A model generated the notes under the pieces. That model saw nothing but the letters and a program-made list of their open reading frames with translations. It had not been told where the DNA came from and ran no database searches. From positions 4,836,001-4,900,000 of the forward strand of contig NZ_CP097289.1 of the NCBI RefSeq assembly GCF_023498005.1: a stretch of DNA of 64,000 nt, in the 5' to 3' direction. Source of the DNA: Streptomyces durmitorensis (GTDB taxonomy: Bacteria > Actinomycetota > Actinomycetes > Streptomycetales > Streptomycetaceae). This document shows positions 43,341-54,725 of the stretch, piece after piece (position 1 is the first letter of the stretch; each line of letters begins with the position of its first letter). A program made the translations under genes and the position numbers.

Positions 43341-44738
43341 TCAGGCCTTGCGGCGTCGGCCCTTTCCACCACGGGTCTGCTTGGCGGCCGGCGTGGCACC
43401 AGCGCCGGTACCAGCACCGATACGACCAGCACCAGCACGAGCACCACCACCCGCGGGGGCCGACCGGTCGGCCGAGACCACCAGGGCCGCGAGCGCGGTC
43501 GTCACCGGCACCGAGGCGACCAGGCCGATCGAGCCGACCAGGGTGCGCACGATCTCCTCGGCCACCAGCTCGCTGTTGGCCACCGTGCCCACGCTGCTCT
43601 GTGCGATCGAGAAGAGCAGCAGCAGGGGCAGCGCAGCGCCCGCGTAGGCCAGGACCAGGGTGTTGACGACCGAGGCGATGTGGTCGCGGCCGATGCGGAT
43701 GGCCGCGCCGTACAGACCGCGCCAGCCCATCGTGGGGTTGGCCTGGTGCAGTTCCCAGACGGCGGACGTCTGGGTCACCGTCACGTCGTCGAGCACACCG
43801 AGCGAGCCGATGATGACGCCCGCCAGCAGCAGGCCGCTCATGTCGATGCCGGGGTAGAGCCCGTGGATCAGGCCGGTGTTGTCGTCCGTGTTGCCGGTCA
43901 GCGAGGCCCAGCCGATGAAGAGCGAGCCGAGCAGTCCGATGAGGAGCAGTGAGATCAGCGTGCCCAGGACCGCGACCGACGTACGCGCCGTGAGGCCGTG
44001 GCACAGATAGAGCGCGATCAGCATGATGGCGCTGGCCCCGATCACCGCCACGACCAGCGGGTTCGAGCCCTGAAGGATCGCGGGCAGGATGAAGAACGTC
44101 AGGACGACGAAGCTCAACGCCAGGGCGATCAGGGCCATGAGGCCGCGCAGCCGTCCCACCACGACGACGGCAAGCGCGAAGATCCCGGCGAGCAGCGCCA
44201 TGGGGAACTTCCGGTTCACGTCGGTGACCGAGTACTGCAGCGCCTCGGGGGCCGTGGGCTCATAGGCGACCACCACCTGCTGGCCCTCGCGCAACTGCCG
44301 AGGTGAGTCCGGCTGGACGATCTCGGTGAAGGTGCGGCCCTTGTCCTTGCCGCTGGTCACCTCGATCGTCGCCTTCTTGCAGATGCCCTTCGCGCGGGAC
44401 TGGGCGGACTGGCCCTCGGCGGTGGAGGTGTCGCCGTTCGGCGGGGTCTGCGAGGCGTTCACGTCCTTGCAGGGGAGCTCCTGCACCTTCGTGACGTCGG
44501 CCGACTGGGTCTGCCGGTCGAAGCCGACTCCGGTGCGTTCGTGGGACGGTGCGCCACCGGGCCAGAACACCGCGAGCCCCACGAGGACCGCCGTGGCGAA
44601 CGGAATCAGCACGGCGGCGATGACCTTGCGCAGATGCTTGGAGACGGGCGCCGCCGGGCCATGGCTGTGGGAGTGCCCATGCGGCTCCGGAGGCACGTTC
44701 GGGACGGGCGGCTGGGACGGCGGCTCAGTGGTGGTCAC
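43341..44738 (-). CDS. YibE/F-family membrane protein
   Basis: 465 residues from GTG 44738. The N-terminus has a His-rich HGHSHSHG (possible metal contact), one helix, an extracytoplasmic domain (~70-165), and then the YibE/F module with seven to eight helices (GRLRGLMALIALALSFVVL, MSGLLLAGVIIGSLGVLDDVTVTQ). It ends in a Gly/Arg/Lys tail. Family role unknown; predicted transporter or channel. Convergent with ssgA and divergent from the thiC riboswitch. Confidence 0.85.
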   Translation of the reverse strand: MTTTEPPSQPPVPNVPPEPHGHSHSHGPAAPVSKHLRKVIAAVLIPFATAVLVGLAVFWPGGAPSHERTGVGFDRQTQSADVTKVQELPCKDVNASQTPPNGDTSTAEGQSAQSRAKGICKKATIEVTSGKDKGRTFTEIVQPDSPRQLREGQQVVVAYEPTAPEALQYSVTDVNRKFPMALLAGIFALAVVVVGRLRGLMALIALALSFVVLTFFILPAILQGSNPLVVAVIGASAIMLIALYLCHGLTARTSVAVLGTLISLLLIGLLGSLFIGWASLTGNTDDNTGLIHGLYPGIDMSGLLLAGVIIGSLGVLDDVTVTQTSAVWELHQANPTMGWRGLYGAAIRIGRDHIASVVNTLVLAYAGAALPLLLLFSIAQSSVGTVANSELVAEEIVRTLVGSIGLVASVPVTTALAALVVSADRSAPAGGGARAGAGRIGAGTGAGATPAAKQTRGGKGRRRKA

Positions 44739-44815
44739 TGCCCGATCATCGCAAGAACGGAGAGGGCCCTCTGTTCAGCGCGCCCGATATGACGCTAGCG
44801 TGGAGCCACCTTTGC

Positions 44816-46738
<1,923 letters not shown>

Positions 46739-46756
46739 GCAGCGGCAGAGCATGGT

Positions 46757-46792
46757 GCTTCGGGCGGACGGCTGTGATCGTCCGCCCGAAGC
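46757..46792. terminator. Bidirectional terminator after thiC
   Basis: GCTTCGGGCGGACG and its exact complement around an eight-base loop, between convergent thiC and the membrane-protein gene. Confidence 0.85.
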
Positions 46793-46800
46793 CGCGCGTA

Positions 46801-47670
46801 CTACTCCGGCTTGTGGTCGGGACCGCCGAAGTCCGGGCTCGAGAAGTCCGGGCTCGAGAAGCTCGGGCGCGGTCCCGCCGCCGGGCCGCCTTCCGGGCTG
46901 CTGAATCCCGGCCTGTGATAGCCGAGTTGCGGCATGCGGCTGCTCGGGTCCGCCGACGGCGTACGAGCTGCGTGCGCCGCCCCTGGATCCGCGAGCGCCT
47001 CCCGCAGGAACGGAAGGACGCCGCGCTCCAGGAGTGCCTCGCCCCAGGCTTCCCTGGCGCGGACCACCTCCTCGTTCTGATCGCCGTACGAACCGGCGAG
47101 GAGCGAGGTGGAGCCGTTGCGCAGGGCCGTCAGGAGCAGGCCGATCGCGGCGATCAGGATGCCCCCTGCGGTGAGCGCGCCGAACAGCCATCCCGCGGTG
47201 AGCAGGGTGTCCGCGAAGGCGGGCTCGGGGTTGAGCATCTTCAGGATGTAGCCGACGAGCAGGAAGATCGCGGCGGCCGCCCCGGCGAGGACGGGTGCGA
47301 GCACCGCGACGACGGCGATGGCCCCGGCCCCGGAAGCCTGGGTGGTGACCTCCCCCATCGTGGTGGCGAGACCGAGGCCGCCGGAGCCGGCTTCCGCCGG
47401 ACCCTCGGGACTCCGCTCCCGGATCGATGGTGCGGCAGATCCGCTTTCGCGCAGTTCTTCGCGGACCTTCACATAGTGCGTGTACTCGGTCGTGGCGGCG
47501 GCAGTGATCAGCGCAGTGGCGTTCAGTGCCATGGTGCGCAGCTGCTCGGGATTGAGCCGTTCGCCCACTGCGGCGAGATCAGGACGATTCGGTGCGGTGC
47601 GCAGCGCCTCATCGAGGATCCGCTCGTACTCGGGGCGGTCCTCATTGAGCAGGTGTGGAGCGCTGTTCAT
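46801..47670 (-). CDS. Two-helix membrane protein, function unknown
   Basis: 289 residues from ATG 47670 with GGGGGATG upstream. Helical N-terminus (~1-110), then two hydrophobic helices (IAVVAVLAPVLAGAAAAIFLL and LLTAGWLFGALTAGGILIAA) and a cytoplasmic tail with FSSPDFSSPDFGG repeats at the very C-terminus. No family recognised. Its nearest neighbours give no functional clue. Confidence 0.72.
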   Translation of the reverse strand: MNSAPHLLNEDRPEYERILDEALRTAPNRPDLAAVGERLNPEQLRTMALNATALITAAATTEYTHYVKVREELRESGSAAPSIRERSPEGPAEAGSGGLGLATTMGEVTTQASGAGAIAVVAVLAPVLAGAAAAIFLLVGYILKMLNPEPAFADTLLTAGWLFGALTAGGILIAAIGLLLTALRNGSTSLLAGSYGDQNEEVVRAREAWGEALLERGVLPFLREALADPGAAHAARTPSADPSSRMPQLGYHRPGFSSPEGGPAAGPRPSFSSPDFSSPDFGGPDHKPE

Positions 47671-47857
47671 GTGCATCCCCCGATGCTCCGTAGGGCTTGG
47701 GGCTCGCATGGCTACGAGCCGTCGGGCAGAAACGGAGGGGAGCCTGCTACGGATAAGCCGATGGTAGAGCCGTGACGGCACGCGGTGACAGGGGGTTTCC
47801 AGAAAAAGGCCCCTTGGCCAGCGTGATCGTGTAGGGGTGCATCTGCCCCGCGAACGC

Positions 47858-48943
47858 TCAGTTATCCAGGGGAAGTTGGCAGACCAGCAGTTTTCCGGCC
47901 ATGGTCACGCCGCCGTCCATGGCGATGGCCAGTCCGCCTGCGTAGATGTGCGGTCCCTCGATGACGGGTCCGCCGCCGTCCGAGTCATCCTCGGAGCCGA
48001 CATCGCCGAGCAGATACGGGATGGGGCTGTGGCCATGCACGATGCGGTGGCCGCCGTACATGTCGAGGAGTTCGCGTACGGCAGCCGGGCCCGACTCGTC
48101 GCGGAAGGCGAAGCGCTTGGTGAACTTCCGGAAGAGGTCCCAGCACTCGTCCGCGTCGTTGCGCGTGAGGGTCTCGCGGACCGTGTCGTTCACGGCTTCG
48201 ATCGAGTCGCCGTAATCCAGATAGGCGGTCGTGTCGGAGTGCATCAGGAGATGCCCGTCCTCGGACTCGATCGCGTCGAGGCGGGCCATCCACTGCAGAT
48301 GGTGGTCCTCCAGGCGCTCCATGTCGGTCTTCTGGCCGCCGTTCAGGAGCCAGGCGGCCTGGAACGTGGCCGTGCCCGCGCCCGAGTTGACCGGGGTGTC
48401 GCCGAACCGCTTCGCGCCGAGCAGGAGCAGCTCGTGGTTGCCCATCAGGGCCTTGCAGTAGCCGCCCGCGGCCGCCGCCTGCGCGGACAGGCGCATCACG
48501 AGGTCGATGACGCCGATGCCGTCCGGGCCGCGGTCGGTGAAGTCGCCGAGGAACCACAGGCGCGCGTTGCCCGCGGACCAGTCGCCGGCGGCGTCGATGA
48601 GGCCCTGCTCCTGGAGAGCCCCGAGCAGCTCGTCGAGATAGCCGTGCACATCGCCCACGACGAACAGCGGGCCGTGCTCCTCGGACGCCGGTGCCTGCGG
48701 AGGCTCGGGCATGGCCTGCACCTCCACTTGCACGGTGTCACCGCGGTTGATGACCGGCAGGTCGCGCTGGGTGGGGGTGTACCCCTCGTCCAGCTCTCCG
48801 GGGATCACCCCTGGGGCGCCCGGAGCCGCCACGCCCGCCGGGTCCCCCTGGACCGGACCGGTCTCATGGACGTACGCCGGAACGCGGAAGTCGCGCAACG
48901 TCGCCGTCCGCACATCGGGTCCCTGACCGGCCCCCTGAGTCAT
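47858..48943 (-). CDS. Metallophosphoesterase (PPP-type phosphatase fold)
   Basis: 361 residues from ATG 48943 behind GGAGGGG. An ~105-residue N-terminal extension precedes the calcineurin-like domain with FVVGDVHGY, FLGDFTDRGPDG, LMGNHELLLL, and HGHSPIPY, all the metal ligands of PPP phosphatases. Substrate could be protein Ser/Thr phosphate or dinucleotide. ~185 bp separate it from the membrane gene downstream. Confidence 0.88.
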   Translation of the reverse strand: MTQGAGQGPDVRTATLRDFRVPAYVHETGPVQGDPAGVAAPGAPGVIPGELDEGYTPTQRDLPVINRGDTVQVEVQAMPEPPQAPASEEHGPLFVVGDVHGYLDELLGALQEQGLIDAAGDWSAGNARLWFLGDFTDRGPDGIGVIDLVMRLSAQAAAAGGYCKALMGNHELLLLGAKRFGDTPVNSGAGTATFQAAWLLNGGQKTDMERLEDHHLQWMARLDAIESEDGHLLMHSDTTAYLDYGDSIEAVNDTVRETLTRNDADECWDLFRKFTKRFAFRDESGPAAVRELLDMYGGHRIVHGHSPIPYLLGDVGSEDDSDGGGPVIEGPHIYAGGLAIAMDGGVTMAGKLLVCQLPLDN

Positions 48944-49193
48944 CGACCCCTCCACCACCATTGCGCCGCATTGCACCGAGATCGGACTGCCTGGTCGCAG
49001 CGGCCCGCGGTGTCGTCCGCCCATCATAGGAATGCGGCTCGCGCTGTGTGGTGCACCAGGGGTGGTGAATCAGTGCTGAACCCCAGTTCACCGAGGTTTT
49101 CTCCCGAATTGGGTAGGGGTTTCCTCACAGGTCACGGCCGGGCCGTGCCGGGCAGTGCCGGTTGACGGGGGTTCTCCCCGCCGAGCGGCCCGC

Positions 49194-50315
49194 TCAACCG
49201 GGCTCGGGTGAGCGGGGTGGGCTGACCGTCGTACGCGGTGGACGTCGCTCGGACGAGGTGCGCACGATCAGCTCCGTCGGTATCACCTGCTCCACGGGCC
49301 GGCCCGAATCCAGGCCTTCGATGGCGTCGATCAGGAGCTGGACGACGGCTGTGCCGATGCGCCGCGGTTTGAGCGAGAGCGTGGTGATCGGCGGCTCGGT
49401 GGTGGCGTAGACGGTGGACTCGCTGCAGCACACGAGCAGCAGGTCGTCCGGGACGCGCAGTCCGTACCGGCGGGCGGCCGCGAGGAGATCGGTGCCGTTC
49501 GGGTCGAAGAGGCCGTACACGGCGTCGGGCCGGTCCGGTCGGGCGAGCAGCCGGTCGGCCGCGACCGCGCCGGCACACGGGTCGTGGGCCGGGTAGGACT
49601 CGTAGACCGGGTCCTGGCCGACGCGCTCGCACCAGCGCAGATAGGCGGTCGTGGACAGGTGGGTGTACGTGTCCGTGGTGGTCCCGGTGAGCAGCCCGAT
49701 CCGGCGGGCTCCGGCCGCCGCGAGGTGGTCGAGGATCTCCAGGACCGCCGCTTCGTGGTCGTTGTCGACCCAGGCGGTGACCGGCAGCGACCCGGCCGGG
49801 CGGCCGTCGGACACCACGGGCAGGCCCTGGCGCACCAGTTCGCTGACGACGGGGTCGTGGTCGGACGGATCGACGACGACGGTGCCGTCGAGCGCGACGT
49901 TCGACCACACGTCGACCGGGCTGCGCCGGGAGGTGGCGGGCAGGATGACGAGGGCGTAGCCGCGGGCCAGCGCGGCCGAGGTCGCGGCTCTGGCCATCTC
50001 CGCGAAGTACGCGAATTCGGTGAAGGTGAAAGGTTCATCCCCGTATGTCGTCACGGTCAGGCCGATCAGGCCCGACTTGCCGGTACGGAGGGTTCGGGCC
50101 GCCGCGGAAGGGCGATAGCCCAGCCGTTCGGCGACCTCGCGGACATGGCGTCGGGTGGCGTCCGGGAGCCGGCCCTTGCCGTTAAGAGCGTCGGAGACAG
50201 TCGTGATGGAGACACCGGCGGCGGCGGCGACGTCTCTGATGCCCGCTCGGCTCTGCCGGTTGCCCCGGCGGGCGGTCTCCGCTCGGCTCACCTGGTGGTT
50301 CCCTGCTGCTGTCAT
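49194..50315 (-). CDS. LacI-family transcriptional repressor
   Basis: 373 residues from ATG 50315. LacI HTH (GIRDVAAAAGVSITTVSDALNG, hinge near AARTLRTGKSG) and periplasmic-binding effector domain (IGLTVTTYGDEPF to QVIPTELIVR). No sugar-uptake genes adjoin, so its target is not local. A leftward gene with a large regulatory region behind it. Confidence 0.9.
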   Translation of the reverse strand: MTAAGNHQVSRAETARRGNRQSRAGIRDVAAAAGVSITTVSDALNGKGRLPDATRRHVREVAERLGYRPSAAARTLRTGKSGLIGLTVTTYGDEPFTFTEFAYFAEMARAATSAALARGYALVILPATSRRSPVDVWSNVALDGTVVVDPSDHDPVVSELVRQGLPVVSDGRPAGSLPVTAWVDNDHEAAVLEILDHLAAAGARRIGLLTGTTTDTYTHLSTTAYLRWCERVGQDPVYESYPAHDPCAGAVAADRLLARPDRPDAVYGLFDPNGTDLLAAARRYGLRVPDDLLLVCCSESTVYATTEPPITTLSLKPRRIGTAVVQLLIDAIEGLDSGRPVEQVIPTELIVRTSSERRPPRTTVSPPRSPEPG

Positions 50316-50765
50316 GGCGAGCCGATAGTAGGGCTCATGGGGGTGGGTAGTGCGGACGCATATTCACTCGTTGACAGGCACGTTTCTGCATGGCCAAACC
50401 CGGGCAACGGCCTTTGATTGCAAGGGAGTTGGCGGGTTCAGGGGTGGACGGTCCCTTGTCGTCGCGCACGGGCCTGCCAAATGAGCGATGTCTCGAAGAG
50501 GTCTCAACTCACCTTCACGGGTGATGCGCGCCACGGAGTGAGCCACCGGCGCGCGCCAGGGCGGGGAGCGCTCCCCCCTCGGTGCACGCCTGCCCGGGGT
50601 CTGCCGGGGGTCTGCCGGGGGTCTGCCGGGGGTCTGCCGGGGTCCGGCGGGAGCGGATCCCCCTGACCCATTCGCAGCGGCGCTGAATCCTCATAAGGTG
50701 AGGAGCATTGAAGTCAGAGTGTTCAGGTGTTGCAGGCGTTGCAGGTGTTCAAGAGGAGGACTGCG
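50316..50765. other. 450-bp intergenic region (LacI / aminotransferase)
   Basis: Contains an 11-bp tandem repeat (50600-50643) and a TTGACA at 50371-50376 without a matching -10. The ribosome site AAGAGGAGG precedes the aminotransferase. No supported coding frame. Confidence 0.6.
50600..50643. repeat. Four 11-bp tandem repeats
   Basis: TCTGCCGGGGG repeated four times (starts 50600, 50611, 50622, 50633). Confidence 0.9.
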
Positions 50766-51845
50766 GTGAGCGAGACGAGCCCGAGGCTGCGTGCCGAGCT
50801 GGAGGGTATCCCCACCTACAAGCCGGGGAAGCCTGCCGCGGCCGCCGGTCCGGTGGCCTACAAACTGTCCTCGAACGAGAACCCCTACCCGCCTCTGCCG
50901 GGCGTGATGGAGAGCGCGCTCGCCGCCGCGGGCACGTTCAACCGCTACCCGGACATGGCGTGCACCGGCCTGATGAGCGAGCTCGCCGACCGCTTCGGGG
51001 TGCCGGTGTCGCACGTGGCGACGGGAACCGGTTCCGTCGGCGTCGCGCAGCAGCTGCTCCAGGCCACGTCGGGCCCGGGGGACGAGGTCATCTACGCCTG
51101 GCGGTCCTTCGAGGCGTACCCGATCATCACGCAGGTGAGCGGTGCCACGTCGGTGAAGGTGCCGCTGACGCCGGGGGACGTGCACGACCTGGACGCGATG
51201 GCCGACGCCATCACCGACCGGACGCGGCTGATCTTCGTCTGCAACCCGAACAACCCGACCGGCACGGTGGTGCGCAGGGCCGAGCTGGAACGGTTCCTCG
51301 ACCGGGTGCCGAGCGATGTCCTCGTCGTCCTCGACGAGGCCTACCGCGAGTTCATCCGTGACGCCGAGGTGCCGGACGGCGTCGAGCTCTACCGCGACCG
51401 TCCCAACGTCGCCGTGCTGCGTACGTTCTCCAAGGCGTACGGCCTCGCGGGGCTGCGCGTCGGCTTCGCGATCGCCCATGAGCCGGTGGCGGCCGCCCTG
51501 CGCAAGACGGCGGTGCCCTTCGGCGTGAGCCAGCTCGCGCAGGACGCGGCGGTGGCCTCGCTGCGGGCCGAGGACGAGCTGATGGGCCGCGTCGGCTCGT
51601 TGGTCGCCGAGCGCACGCGGGTGGTCGAGACGCTGCGGGGGCAGGGCTGGACGGTGCCCGAGACGCAGGCGAACTTCGTGTGGCTGCGGCTCGGGGAGCG
51701 TACGTCCGACTTCGCGGCGGCGTGCGAGAAGGCCGGCGTGGTCGTGCGGCCGTTCGCGGGCGAGGGGATGCGGGCCACGATCGGGGAGACCGAGGCCAAC
51801 GACATCTTCCTCCAGGCGGCCGAGGCGTTCCGCAAGGAGCTGTAG
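50766..51845 (+). CDS. hisC: Histidinol-phosphate / aromatic aminotransferase (HisC2-Pat type)
   Basis: 359 residues from GTG 50766 behind AGAGGAGG. Fold-type I aminotransferase: [33 protein letters not shown] and PLP lysine in [15 protein letters not shown]. Stands alone rather than in a his operon, the setting of actinobacterial Pat/HisC2 (M. tuberculosis Rv3772), which acts in phenylalanine or tyrosine synthesis. Followed by a terminator and the cyd locus. Confidence 0.88.
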   Translation: MSETSPRLRAELEGIPTYKPGKPAAAAGPVAYKLSSNENPYPPLPGVMESALAAAGTFNRYPDMACTGLMSELADRFGVPVSHVATGTGSVGVAQQLLQATSGPGDEVIYAWRSFEAYPIITQVSGATSVKVPLTPGDVHDLDAMADAITDRTRLIFVCNPNNPTGTVVRRAELERFLDRVPSDVLVVLDEAYREFIRDAEVPDGVELYRDRPNVAVLRTFSKAYGLAGLRVGFAIAHEPVAAALRKTAVPFGVSQLAQDAAVASLRAEDELMGRVGSLVAERTRVVETLRGQGWTVPETQANFVWLRLGERTSDFAAACEKAGVVVRPFAGEGMRATIGETEANDIFLQAAEAFRKEL

Positions 51846-51860
51846 GCGAGGGTGTGACGG

Positions 51861-51897
51861 ACGAAGGGGCCGAGGGCGTTGTCCTCGGCCCCTTCGT
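51861..51897 (+). terminator. Terminator after the aminotransferase gene
   Basis: ACGAAGGGGCCGAGG and its complement around a seven-base loop, followed by TGTGT. Confidence 0.82.
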
Positions 51898-51995
51898 TGT
51901 GTCCGTGTGACGGTCCCGTCGGCTGTGTGACGTTCCCGTCAGTAAGGGGGACCCCCTGTCGATGCTCAGAACCGGTACGACATAATGCTTGTGAA

Positions 51996-52011
51996 TGTGA
52001 ACGCGTTCACA
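51996..52011. promoter_or_regulatory. Rex operator (ROP) at the cydA promoter
   Basis: TGTGAACGCGTTCACA is a perfect 16-bp palindrome identical to the S. coelicolor Rex site. A -10 CATAAT at 51981-51986 puts the transcription start around 51992, so bound Rex would block it. Rex leaves DNA when NADH/NAD+ rises, for example at low oxygen. Confidence 0.93.
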
Positions 52012-52093
52012 AGCGTGTCCCGGTTCCTCCGAAGATCAGTGGGATTAAAGGGGCAAACTGCCGATGTGACCACGGCCGTAAGGAGAAGTCGAC

Positions 52094-53632
52094 GTGGACC
52101 TGGCTCTAGCGCCTGAGACCCTGGCGCGATGGCAGTTCGGCATCACCACCGTCTACCACTTTCTGTTCGTACCTCTGACGATCTCCCTGGCCGCCCTCAC
52201 GGCGATCCTGGAGACGGCCTGGGTGCGCACGGGCAAGGAGCACTACCTCAGGGCGACCAAGTTCTGGGGAAAGCTGTTCCTGATCAATATCGCGATGGGT
52301 GTCGTCACCGGCATCGTCCAGGAGTTCCAGTTCGGCATGAACTGGTCCGACTACTCGCGCTTCGTCGGTGACATCTTCGGGGCGCCACTGGCCTTCGAGG
52401 CGCTCATCGCGTTCTTCTTCGAGTCGACCTTCATCGGCCTGTGGATCTTCGGCTGGGACAAGCTCCCGAAGAAGCTGCACTGCGCCGCGATCTGGATCGT
52501 CTCCGCCGGAACCATCGCGTCGGCGTACTTCATCATCGCCGCCAACGCCTTTATGCAGCACCCGGTCGGCTACAAGATCGTGGAGCGGGACGGCACCAAG
52601 CGCGCGGAGCTCACCGACTTCTCGAAGGTGCTCTTCCAGGAGACGACGCTCGTCAACTTCGCCCATGTCATCTCGGCGGCCGTCCTGGTCGGCGGCGCCT
52701 TCATGACCGGCATCGCGATCTTCCACCTGCGCAAGAAGCAGCACATCCGCACCATGCGGATGTCGATGCGGCTCGGCCTTGTCACCGCGTTCGTCGGCAC
52801 CCTGCTCACCGTGGTCAGCGCCGACACCCTCGGCAAGGTCATGTACGAGCAGCAGCCGATGAAGATGTCGGCCGCCGAGGCCCTGTGGGAGTCGGAGAAG
52901 CCGGCGCCGTTCTCGCTCTTCGCGTACGGCGATGTCTCCGAGGGCCACAACAAGGTGGCCATCGAGATCCCCGGGATACTGTCCTTCCTCGCCAAGAACA
53001 ACTTCAGCGCCGAGATCCCCGGCATCAACGACCTCAACAAGGAGGCGCAGGAGAAGTTCGGGCCCGGCGACTACCGGCCCAACATCCCCACCGCCTACTG
53101 GTCCTACCGCTGGATGATCGGCTTCGGCGGGGTCTCGATGGCCCTGTGCACCGCCGGACTCTGGCTCACGCGGAAGAAGTTCTGGCTCGCACCGGAGCAC
53201 CGCACCGGCGAGGACGACGTGCCGAAGCTCATGTTCACCAAGAACAAGGAGCTGACGCCGAAGCTCGGAAAGTGGTGGTGGCGGCTCTCCCAGTGGACGC
53301 TGATCTTCCCCCTCATCGGCACCGCCTGGGGCTGGATCTTCACCGAGACCGGGCGTCAGCCCTGGGTGGTCTACGGCGTCCTGAAGACCAAGGACGGCGT
53401 CTCGCCGGGGGTTTCGCAGGGTGAGGTGATCACCTCGCTGGTCGTGTTCACCGCGATCTACGCGATCCTCGCCGTGATCGAGGTGAAGCTGCTGCTCAAG
53501 TACGTCAAGCAGGGGCCGCCCGAGCTCACCGAGGCCGACCTCAACCCGCCCACCAAGATCGGCGGGCCGGGAGCGGGATCGGGCTCGGACAGTGACGAAG
53601 ACGCCGACCGGCCCATGGCCTTCTCGTACTGA
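52094..53632 (+). CDS. cydA: Cytochrome bd ubiquinol/menaquinol oxidase subunit I
   Basis: 512 residues from GTG 52094 behind AAGGAGAAG. Haem-ligand region FGITTVYHFLFVPLTISL (His ~18), second region VNFAHVISAAVLVGGAF (His ~190) and quinol-loop GRQPWVVYGVL. About nine helices; the Q-loop is the short type. First gene of cydA-cydB-cydDC and Rex-controlled. Confidence 0.96.
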   Translation: MDLALAPETLARWQFGITTVYHFLFVPLTISLAALTAILETAWVRTGKEHYLRATKFWGKLFLINIAMGVVTGIVQEFQFGMNWSDYSRFVGDIFGAPLAFEALIAFFFESTFIGLWIFGWDKLPKKLHCAAIWIVSAGTIASAYFIIAANAFMQHPVGYKIVERDGTKRAELTDFSKVLFQETTLVNFAHVISAAVLVGGAFMTGIAIFHLRKKQHIRTMRMSMRLGLVTAFVGTLLTVVSADTLGKVMYEQQPMKMSAAEALWESEKPAPFSLFAYGDVSEGHNKVAIEIPGILSFLAKNNFSAEIPGINDLNKEAQEKFGPGDYRPNIPTAYWSYRWMIGFGGVSMALCTAGLWLTRKKFWLAPEHRTGEDDVPKLMFTKNKELTPKLGKWWWRLSQWTLIFPLIGTAWGWIFTETGRQPWVVYGVLKTKDGVSPGVSQGEVITSLVVFTAIYAILAVIEVKLLLKYVKQGPPELTEADLNPPTKIGGPGAGSGSDSDEDADRPMAFSY

Positions 53633-53646
53633 GGGAGTTGATCGAT

Positions 53647-54651
53647 ATGGAACTTCACGACGTCTGGTTCGTGCTGATCGCCGTCCTGTGGATCGGCTAC
53701 TTCTTCCTGGAGGGCTTCGACTTCGGGATCGGCATCCTCACCAAGCTGCTCGCCCGTGACCGGGTTGAGAAGCGGGTCCTCATCAACACCATCGGTCCCG
53801 TCTGGGACGGCAACGAGGTGTGGCTGCTCACGGCGGGCGGCGCGACCTTCGCCGCCTTCCCCGAGTGGTACGCGACGCTCTTCTCCGGCTTCTATCTGCC
53901 GCTCCTGATCATCCTGCTCTGCCTGATCGTGCGGGGTGTCGCCTTCGAGTACCGGGCGAAGCGGCCCGAGGAGAAGTGGCAGCGCAACTGGGAGCAGGCC
54001 ATCTTCTGGACCTCGCTGATCCCGGCGGTGATGTGGGGCGTGGCCTTCGCCAACATCACGCGCGGCGTGAAGATCGACGCGCACAAGGAGTACGTGGGCG
54101 ACTTCTGGGACCTGCTCAACCCGTACGCGATCCTGGGCGGCCTGGTCACCCTGACGCTGTTCACCTTCCACGGCGCGGTGTTCGCCTCGCTCAAGACGGT
54201 GGGGGACATCCGGGTGCGGGCGCGGAAGCTGGCGCTCGGGCTCGGTCTGGTGACCGCTGTCCTGGCGCTCGGGTTCCTGATCTGGACGCAGGCGGACAAC
54301 GGCGACGGCAAGAGCCTGGTCGCGATGATCGTGGCCGTGGTCGCGCTGGTCGGTGCCATCGGGGCGATCAAGATGGGGCGCGAGGGCTGGTCGTTCGCGC
54401 TCTCGGGCATCACGATCGCGGCCGCTGTCGCGATGCTCTTCCTGACGCTCTTCCCGAACGTCATGCCGTCGTCGCTGAACGAGGAGTGGAACCTCACGGT
54501 CACCAACGCCTCGTCGAGTCCCTACACCCTGAAGATCATGACCTGGTGCGCGGGCATCGCGACGCCGATCGTGCTGCTCTACCAGTCGTGGACCTACTGG
54601 GTGTTCCGCAAGCGGATCGGGACGCAGCACATCGCGGATTCAGCGCACTGA
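53647..54651 (+). CDS. cydB: Cytochrome bd oxidase subunit II
   Basis: 334 residues from ATG 53647 (an upstream TTG at 53638 has no advantage). Starts MELHDVWFVLIAVLWIGYFFLEGFDFG pattern with GPVWDGNEVWLLTAGGATFAAFP; eight helices. 14 bp after cydA, ribosome site GAGGGAG. Confidence 0.96.
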   Translation: MELHDVWFVLIAVLWIGYFFLEGFDFGIGILTKLLARDRVEKRVLINTIGPVWDGNEVWLLTAGGATFAAFPEWYATLFSGFYLPLLIILLCLIVRGVAFEYRAKRPEEKWQRNWEQAIFWTSLIPAVMWGVAFANITRGVKIDAHKEYVGDFWDLLNPYAILGGLVTLTLFTFHGAVFASLKTVGDIRVRARKLALGLGLVTAVLALGFLIWTQADNGDGKSLVAMIVAVVALVGAIGAIKMGREGWSFALSGITIAAAVAMLFLTLFPNVMPSSLNEEWNLTVTNASSSPYTLKIMTWCAGIATPIVLLYQSWTYWVFRKRIGTQHIADSAH

Positions 54652-54689
54652 GTTCGTCCGTTCCTGTTGGGTTCATCCGTTCCTGTTGG
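54652..54689. repeat. Two tandem 19-bp repeats between cydB and cydDC
   Basis: GTTCGTCCGTTCCTGTTGG and GTTCATCCGTTCCTGTTGG, one mismatch, overlapping the last base of the cydB stop region. Confidence 0.88.
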
Positions 54690-54725
54690 TAGGTCCCCGA
54701 GTCTTCTTCCGGTCCCTCGGAGGGT

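Noticed and set aside
50160..50200. TTA codon in the LacI gene (string TTAA on the minus strand)
   Set aside because: In frame it reads GCT CTT AAC, so the Leu codon is CTT and not TTA.
50418..50666. 82-codon frame upstream of the aminotransferase
   Set aside because: Covers the 11-bp repeat and has no ribosome site or plausible protein sequence.
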